This document shows, in pieces, positions 15,311-18,304 of a DNA stretch of 18,304 nt. The notes below the pieces were generated by a model that did no database searches, was not told the DNA's origin, and worked only from the letters and a program-made list of their open reading frames with translations. Numbering within the stretch: position 1 is the stretch's first letter; the number at the start of each line of letters is the position of its first letter. This stretch comes from Bacteriovoracaceae bacterium UBA7695 (GTDB lineage Bacteria > Bdellovibrionota > Bacteriovoracia > Bacteriovoracales > Bacteriovoracaceae), in the NCBI GenBank assembly GCA_002482685.1, contig DLGL01000054.1:9988-28291 (forward strand), in the 5' to 3' direction. A program made the position numbers and the translations under genes.

Positions 15311-17101
15311 ATGTCCTACATGCTTTTCCTTGTGATTGCCATTCTTTACAACATTAGAAAGTTCTCAAAAGAGAAAGCGCTATTCCTTAATTCACTTGTT
15401 AATGCTTCTACGACCCAGCACCGCGAAATGATTCTCAGTCATCATTTTCATATTTTTATTTTCGAAGCCTTTTTAGGATTTATTGTTTCTCACCTGATTT
15501 CTCAGGGTGAGTTTGCCATGGGCCTTTTAGGCTTTGGTCTGGTGTATGTTCTTCTTGTTGGGATTGGTCTGTTTCTTTACCAGTATTTTCTTAAGTACAT
15601 TGAAAAACGATCTGGATTGAACTTGCGGACAAGTTTTAACCACCATGTAATCAAAGAATTTCGTGTTAGTTTTGCTCTGATTATTTTGCCCATCTTGGTT
15701 TATTCAACTTTAAGCTGGACCTTTCAAAACGAAAATCTAAGTGGCGAATTAGGCAGTTTCTGGATTGTGGAGTTTTTAACAAATATTATTTTTGTTTCTG
15801 TCCTCACAATTTCATGCACTGTGATTATCATGCTCAGGCTTCTGCCTAATCGTGAAATCACCGAACCTGAATACCTGGAGCTTATTAATAACCGTCTGGC
15901 CCAGATTGGTGCCCCCAAGATGCGTATTAAATGGATCGAAACAGATATAAAAAATGCTTTTGTCGTGGGACTTAAGCTCCTGAGTTTTTCAAATCAAACA
16001 ATGTTCATAGGAAGAAATCTCAGAACCATGCTGACATTTGAAGAATTTGATGCGGTCATTGCCCATGAACTCGCCCATGTTGCAAATCGCCACATTCATA
16101 AGAGGGTTATTGAACTTCTTAAGAACTTTATCTCTGCTCTTGTGGGATTTGGATTTCTACTGCTTCTGACTCTGGGGTTTTTCTATCTCTATTTTGGAGA
16201 GGACATGAGCCTTTACCAAAAGCCCGTTGCTATCATGTGTGTTGTGACATGCATGTCCTGGTTATTTTTTAATTACTCACTGTTTTTTGATACTATCCGC
16301 TCACATGAGTATGAAGCCGATGCTTATGCAGTCATGAAACTTGGGGCCAGTCTTGGGGCCCTAAAGTCAGCGCTCCAAAAGTTGAGCCAAACTGATGAAA
16401 TGCCTGAGTATTTAAAAGCAAAAAAACCGGCCCCGAAAAAGAAGAATTTTATCTCTCGATTATTTTCTACTCATCCTGAGCTCGAAGAGAGGATGACGTC
16501 GCTTGAGCATAAAATTGCTCAGGGGCTTCCTTTTAACTACTACGTTTCAACACCCCAAAAAATTCGTCAATCTCTATCCTGGTTTTTTCAGTGGAAAGTC
16601 TCTGCACCATTAATGTCACTGTTTGTTTTCTTTTCTGTGTGGTCTGGCATGACCTTTAAAGAAGGGGCCCGAATGGTGAGCTTCATTCACGAGCAGGACC
16701 CTCAATCCATTTTAAACAATAAGATAATTTCTCAGCACATAAATCACAAACCATTTCTGGTGGGTAAAAGTCTCATGGCCTATATTGTCCACAAGCAGAA
16801 CCCTGAACTGATTGATCATTTTCTCAAGCAAGGTGCTGACCCTGGAAGAACACTTATCTACCTGTCAGAAACAAAAAACTTTGATTTATTTAGGGCGTAT
16901 TATCCATCTCTCTCGGCTAATCTTTCGCAGGATGAGTATTACTTGATATTACTTAAAAGTGCTGAGGTTAATTTTACTGTGGGTTATAGGTACTTGGTAA
17001 ACTCATCCAGATTTGACTCACTTAATTCAGATTTCAAACGGGATCTGGCCCGAACCTACCAGTCCAAGGCTCCGAACAGAGCACCAGCATCGGTTAAATA
17101 A
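15311..17101 (+). CDS. M48-family membrane zinc metalloprotease with extra C-terminal domain
   Basis: This 596-aa protein has the zinc motif HELAHVANRH (His252, Glu253, His256). The third ligand is probably Glu333 in RSHEYEADAYA, the M48 E-x-x-AD block. Hydrophobic segments near 1-12, 42-65, 70-95, 120-137, 153-176, 273-297 and 305-327 give a polytopic membrane protein of the Ste24/HtpX type, which cleaves membrane or mislocalised proteins. An additional helix at about 424-442 is followed by about 150 residues not typical of HtpX. This part contains an ankyrin-like unit (LIDHFLKQGADPGRTLIYL). Typical HtpX is under 300 aa and Ste24 about 420, so this is longer than either. The ATG is preceded by AAGGAG at 10 bases' distance. 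It has its own divergent transcription from the rhodanese gene. Confidence 0.9.
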   Translation: MSYMLFLVIAILYNIRKFSKEKALFLNSLVNASTTQHREMILSHHFHIFIFEAFLGFIVSHLISQGEFAMGLLGFGLVYVLLVGIGLFLYQYFLKYIEKRSGLNLRTSFNHHVIKEFRVSFALIILPILVYSTLSWTFQNENLSGELGSFWIVEFLTNIIFVSVLTISCTVIIMLRLLPNREITEPEYLELINNRLAQIGAPKMRIKWIETDIKNAFVVGLKLLSFSNQTMFIGRNLRTMLTFEEFDAVIAHELAHVANRHIHKRVIELLKNFISALVGFGFLLLLTLGFFYLYFGEDMSLYQKPVAIMCVVTCMSWLFFNYSLFFDTIRSHEYEADAYAVMKLGASLGALKSALQKLSQTDEMPEYLKAKKPAPKKKNFISRLFSTHPELEERMTSLEHKIAQGLPFNYYVSTPQKIRQSLSWFFQWKVSAPLMSLFVFFSVWSGMTFKEGARMVSFIHEQDPQSILNNKIISQHINHKPFLVGKSLMAYIVHKQNPELIDHFLKQGADPGRTLIYLSETKNFDLFRAYYPSLSANLSQDEYYLILLKSAEVNFTVGYRYLVNSSRFDSLNSDFKRDLARTYQSKAPNRAPASVK

Positions 17102-17113
17102 TCTAACCAGACT

Positions 17114-17152
17114 TAAAAAAAGGGAAAAAAAAAGTGGTTCTTAGAACCACTT
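17114..17152 (-). terminator. Intrinsic terminator overlapping the lipoprotein stop codon
   Basis: On the minus strand AAGTGGTTC (17152-17144) pairs perfectly with GAACCACTT (17140-17132), leaving TAA, the stop codon of the gene ending at 17141, as the loop. It is followed by a T-rich tract (TTTTTT, then CCC, then TTTTTTT). The stem uses the last three sense codons. On the plus strand no T-tract follows, so it does not efficiently end the M48 transcript. Confidence 0.8.
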
Positions 17153-17659
17153 CTCAATTTCGAAGGTTGTGTTGATTTTTAATCCGCTGCCATTGGGATT
17201 TATGAGTTGCATTTTTATCTGAGTGCCCTCATCCATCGGAAAATCATAGGTCTGAAGGTAGTCAGACTGAGTGATAAAGATATCGCCGCTACTATCTTCA
17301 CAAGAAACAAAGGCCAATTCTGTAGCAGATGATGAGGACCTATAGGTACAGAGAAACTCATAATCATCATCAGCGAGATAGTTATAAAAAATAACCATTC
17401 TTCTACCCACAGCATTTCCTTCGCTCGCAACGAGTTTAGGAGGGAGATGCATATAAGCGGATTTGTTAAATAGATAAGACTTAGTGCTTGCTGACGATTC
17501 ATCAAACTTGATCACAATACTCGAAGATCCAGGCATTGATGGAGTTACAGTCCTGCCATTGTCTGAAGTTGCAGGGTCATTGATTTTCTTCCCGCAACCA
17601 AAGGCAAGGGCCAAACTCATGAGGGGACAAAGGCGTTTTGTTAGAAGCGAGAGCATCAT
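17141..17659 (-). CDS. Small lipoprotein of unknown function
   Basis: This 172-aa protein has a type II signal peptide: a positively charged start, a hydrophobic run and the lipobox AFGC, so Cys at residue 22 is probably lipidated, followed by GKK. The mature part begins with a Pro/Ser/Thr-rich linker (about 30-48) and continues as a beta-rich domain with two cysteines, in FLCTYR and FVSCED, which may pair. No family is recognised. The frame also offers an ATG at 17665. I prefer 17659 because AAGGATGGGA then lies at a proper Shine-Dalgarno distance, whereas for 17665 the AAGG touches the ATG. A terminator overlaps its stop. It is convergent with the M48 protease gene. Confidence 0.75.
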   Translation of the reverse strand: MMLSLLTKRLCPLMSLALAFGCGKKINDPATSDNGRTVTPSMPGSSSIVIKFDESSASTKSYLFNKSAYMHLPPKLVASEGNAVGRRMVIFYNYLADDDYEFLCTYRSSSSATELAFVSCEDSSGDIFITQSDYLQTYDFPMDEGTQIKMQLINPNGSGLKINTTFEIEKWF

Positions 17660-17665
17660 TCCCAT

Positions 17666-17981
17666 CCTTGAGACATGCCTAGGTTAATTGTACCGTGAAT
17701 ACTCATCGGGCGTTTTAAAGGGAACTTGAAGAAATTAAAGCTCTGAAATTACAAGGAGAAGAGGAATTAATTTCGCTATAGCCAACCGAGTCAAAGATAG
17801 GATACAGCAAAGAGAATTTCCCTCCGATTTAATCATCGCCAGACAATATGCGTCAGCTATTTCATTCCAAGATTTATTTCCGAAGCCGCCCTTGACGTTG
17901 ATCCATCTGCTATTACATTGTGGGGGCTCAAACATTTAATACTTATTGCGTAGCAAGATATTTAAATCCACAGGAGGATCT
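17666..17981. other. Intergenic region before groES; possible gene remnant
   Basis: About 316 bases with no confident gene. On the plus strand two frames read like protein: 17717-17781 gives a charged peptide (EIKALKLQGEEELISL) ending in TAG, and the next frame is open at 17739-17939, encoding FAIANRVKDRIQQREFPSDL and onward. They would join by a frameshift near 17765-17780, which suggests a decayed gene. A Shine-Dalgarno-like AAGGAGAAGAGG (17753-17764) precedes no ATG in the second frame, only ATT. A 66-codon frame on the minus strand at 17735-17935 lacks any signal. I see no CIRCE inverted repeat. The last part holds the groESL promoter. Confidence 0.3.
17892..17919 (+). promoter_or_regulatory. 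Probable groESL promoter
   Basis: TTGACG (17892-17897, five of six to the -35 consensus) is followed after 16 bases by TACATT (17914-17919, four of six to -10). Transcription would start near 17926, giving a leader of about 55 bases before groES. Neither a CIRCE repeat nor a clear sigma-32 pair was seen, so heat-shock control, if any, is not explained by these elements. Confidence 0.45.
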
Positions 17982-18269
17982 ATGACTGTTAAACCACTTC
18001 AGGACCGAGTTCTGATTAAAAGACTAGAAGAAGAAACAAAAACTGCTGGCGGGATTATCATCCCCGATAACCATAAAGAAAAACCTGCTCAAGGTGAAGT
18101 TGTTGCTGTTGGAACGGGCTACCGTCTTCAAGATGGAACAGTTAAGGCCCTTGAAGTTAAAAAAGGCGATAAAGTTCTTTTCGGTAAATACTCTGGAACA
18201 GAAGTTAAAGTTGCTGGAGAAACTTTCGTGATCATGAAAGAAGAAGAAATTTTCGGAATTTTCCAATAA
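17982..18269 (+). CDS. groES: Co-chaperonin GroES
   Basis: This 95-aa protein forms the heptameric lid of the GroEL folding chamber in the cytoplasm. The N-terminus VKPLQDRVLIKRLE, the mobile loop EEETKTAGGIIIPDNHKEKP that touches GroEL, the block QGEVVAVGTG and the ending VIMKEEEIFGI are all standard, and length is typical. A longer frame from 17946 exists. I chose 17982 because CAGGAGGATCT sits immediately upstream and family members start at this Met. groEL follows after 17 bases. Confidence 0.98.
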   Translation: MTVKPLQDRVLIKRLEEETKTAGGIIIPDNHKEKPAQGEVVAVGTGYRLQDGTVKALEVKKGDKVLFGKYSGTEVKVAGETFVIMKEEEIFGIFQ

Positions 18270-18286
18270 TAAAATAGGAGTCATAT

Positions 18287-18304
18287 ATGTCAGCTAAAGA
18301 ATTA
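18287..18304 (+). CDS. groEL: Chaperonin GroEL, first six codons only
   Basis: The window ends six codons into the gene: MSAKEL, consistent with the start of GroEL, which usually begins with Met-(Ala/Ser)-Ala-Lys. AATAGGAG gives the Shine-Dalgarno. The position directly after groES is the standard groESL operon order. The call rests mainly on this context. Confidence 0.88.

Noticed and set aside
17946..17981. Longer groES start (12 more codons)
   Set aside because: The AGGAGG Shine-Dalgarno just before 17982 and family alignment show the start at 17982.
17666..17981. CIRCE (HrcA) operator before groES
   Set aside because: No TTAGCACTC-N9-GAGTGCTAA-like repeat was found there.

Overview
The window is gene-dense AT-rich DNA (roughly 40% GC) from a Gram-negative bacterium with many secreted proteins, a lipoprotein-rich envelope, and relatives of the myxobacterial gliding (Agl-Glt) machinery. 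That combination, with compact operons and a secreted protein-glutaminase-like enzyme, fits a Bdellovibrio-like predator or relative (Bdellovibrionota, possibly the Bacteriovorax/Peredibacter side). This placement is inference from gene content; no marker was searched.

Region 1 (1-6964, + strand) is a tightly coupled envelope operon. It encodes the C-terminal part of an outer-membrane beta-barrel protein, two secreted TPR proteins (469 and 956 aa), a TPR lipoprotein (300 aa), a small secreted protein (83 aa) and a membrane-anchored FHA protein (338 aa). Gene order and types resemble the gltA/B-gltC and gltD-E-F-G modules of Myxococcus. Converging on it from the other strand (8550-6966) is a three-gene TolQ-TolR-TolR motor operon of the AglRQS type. 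Two oddities stand out. Both TolR-like subunits carry Asn where the family normally has the transmembrane Asp. The FHA protein stops just after its membrane helix, one base from the convergent motor operon, so the periplasmic tail expected of a GltG-type protein is missing.

Region 2 (8646-10026, - strand) is a two-gene secreted operon: a protein-glutaminase-like deamidase with a visible Cys-His-Asp triad, then a small secreted beta-rich protein of unknown role, closed by an intrinsic terminator.

Region 3 (10172-11132, - strand) holds thioredoxin followed by the GmhA phosphoheptose isomerase. The trxA terminator U-tract runs directly into the gmhA start codon, leaving no Shine-Dalgarno sequence.

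Region 4 (11229-14912, + strand) holds an RDD membrane protein, DNA polymerase I (5' nuclease and polymerase motifs intact, proofreading residues apparently lost) and a small six-cysteine secreted protein. A rhodanese gene (- strand) abuts it tail to tail.

Region 5 (15311-17665) holds a large M48 membrane metalloprotease (+) and a small lipoprotein (-) whose terminator includes its own stop codon. Region 6 (17892-18304) is the start of the groESL operon, with a probable sigma-70 type promoter, groES complete and only six codons of groEL. The roughly 320-base stretch before groES has no confident gene but may hold a gene remnant.
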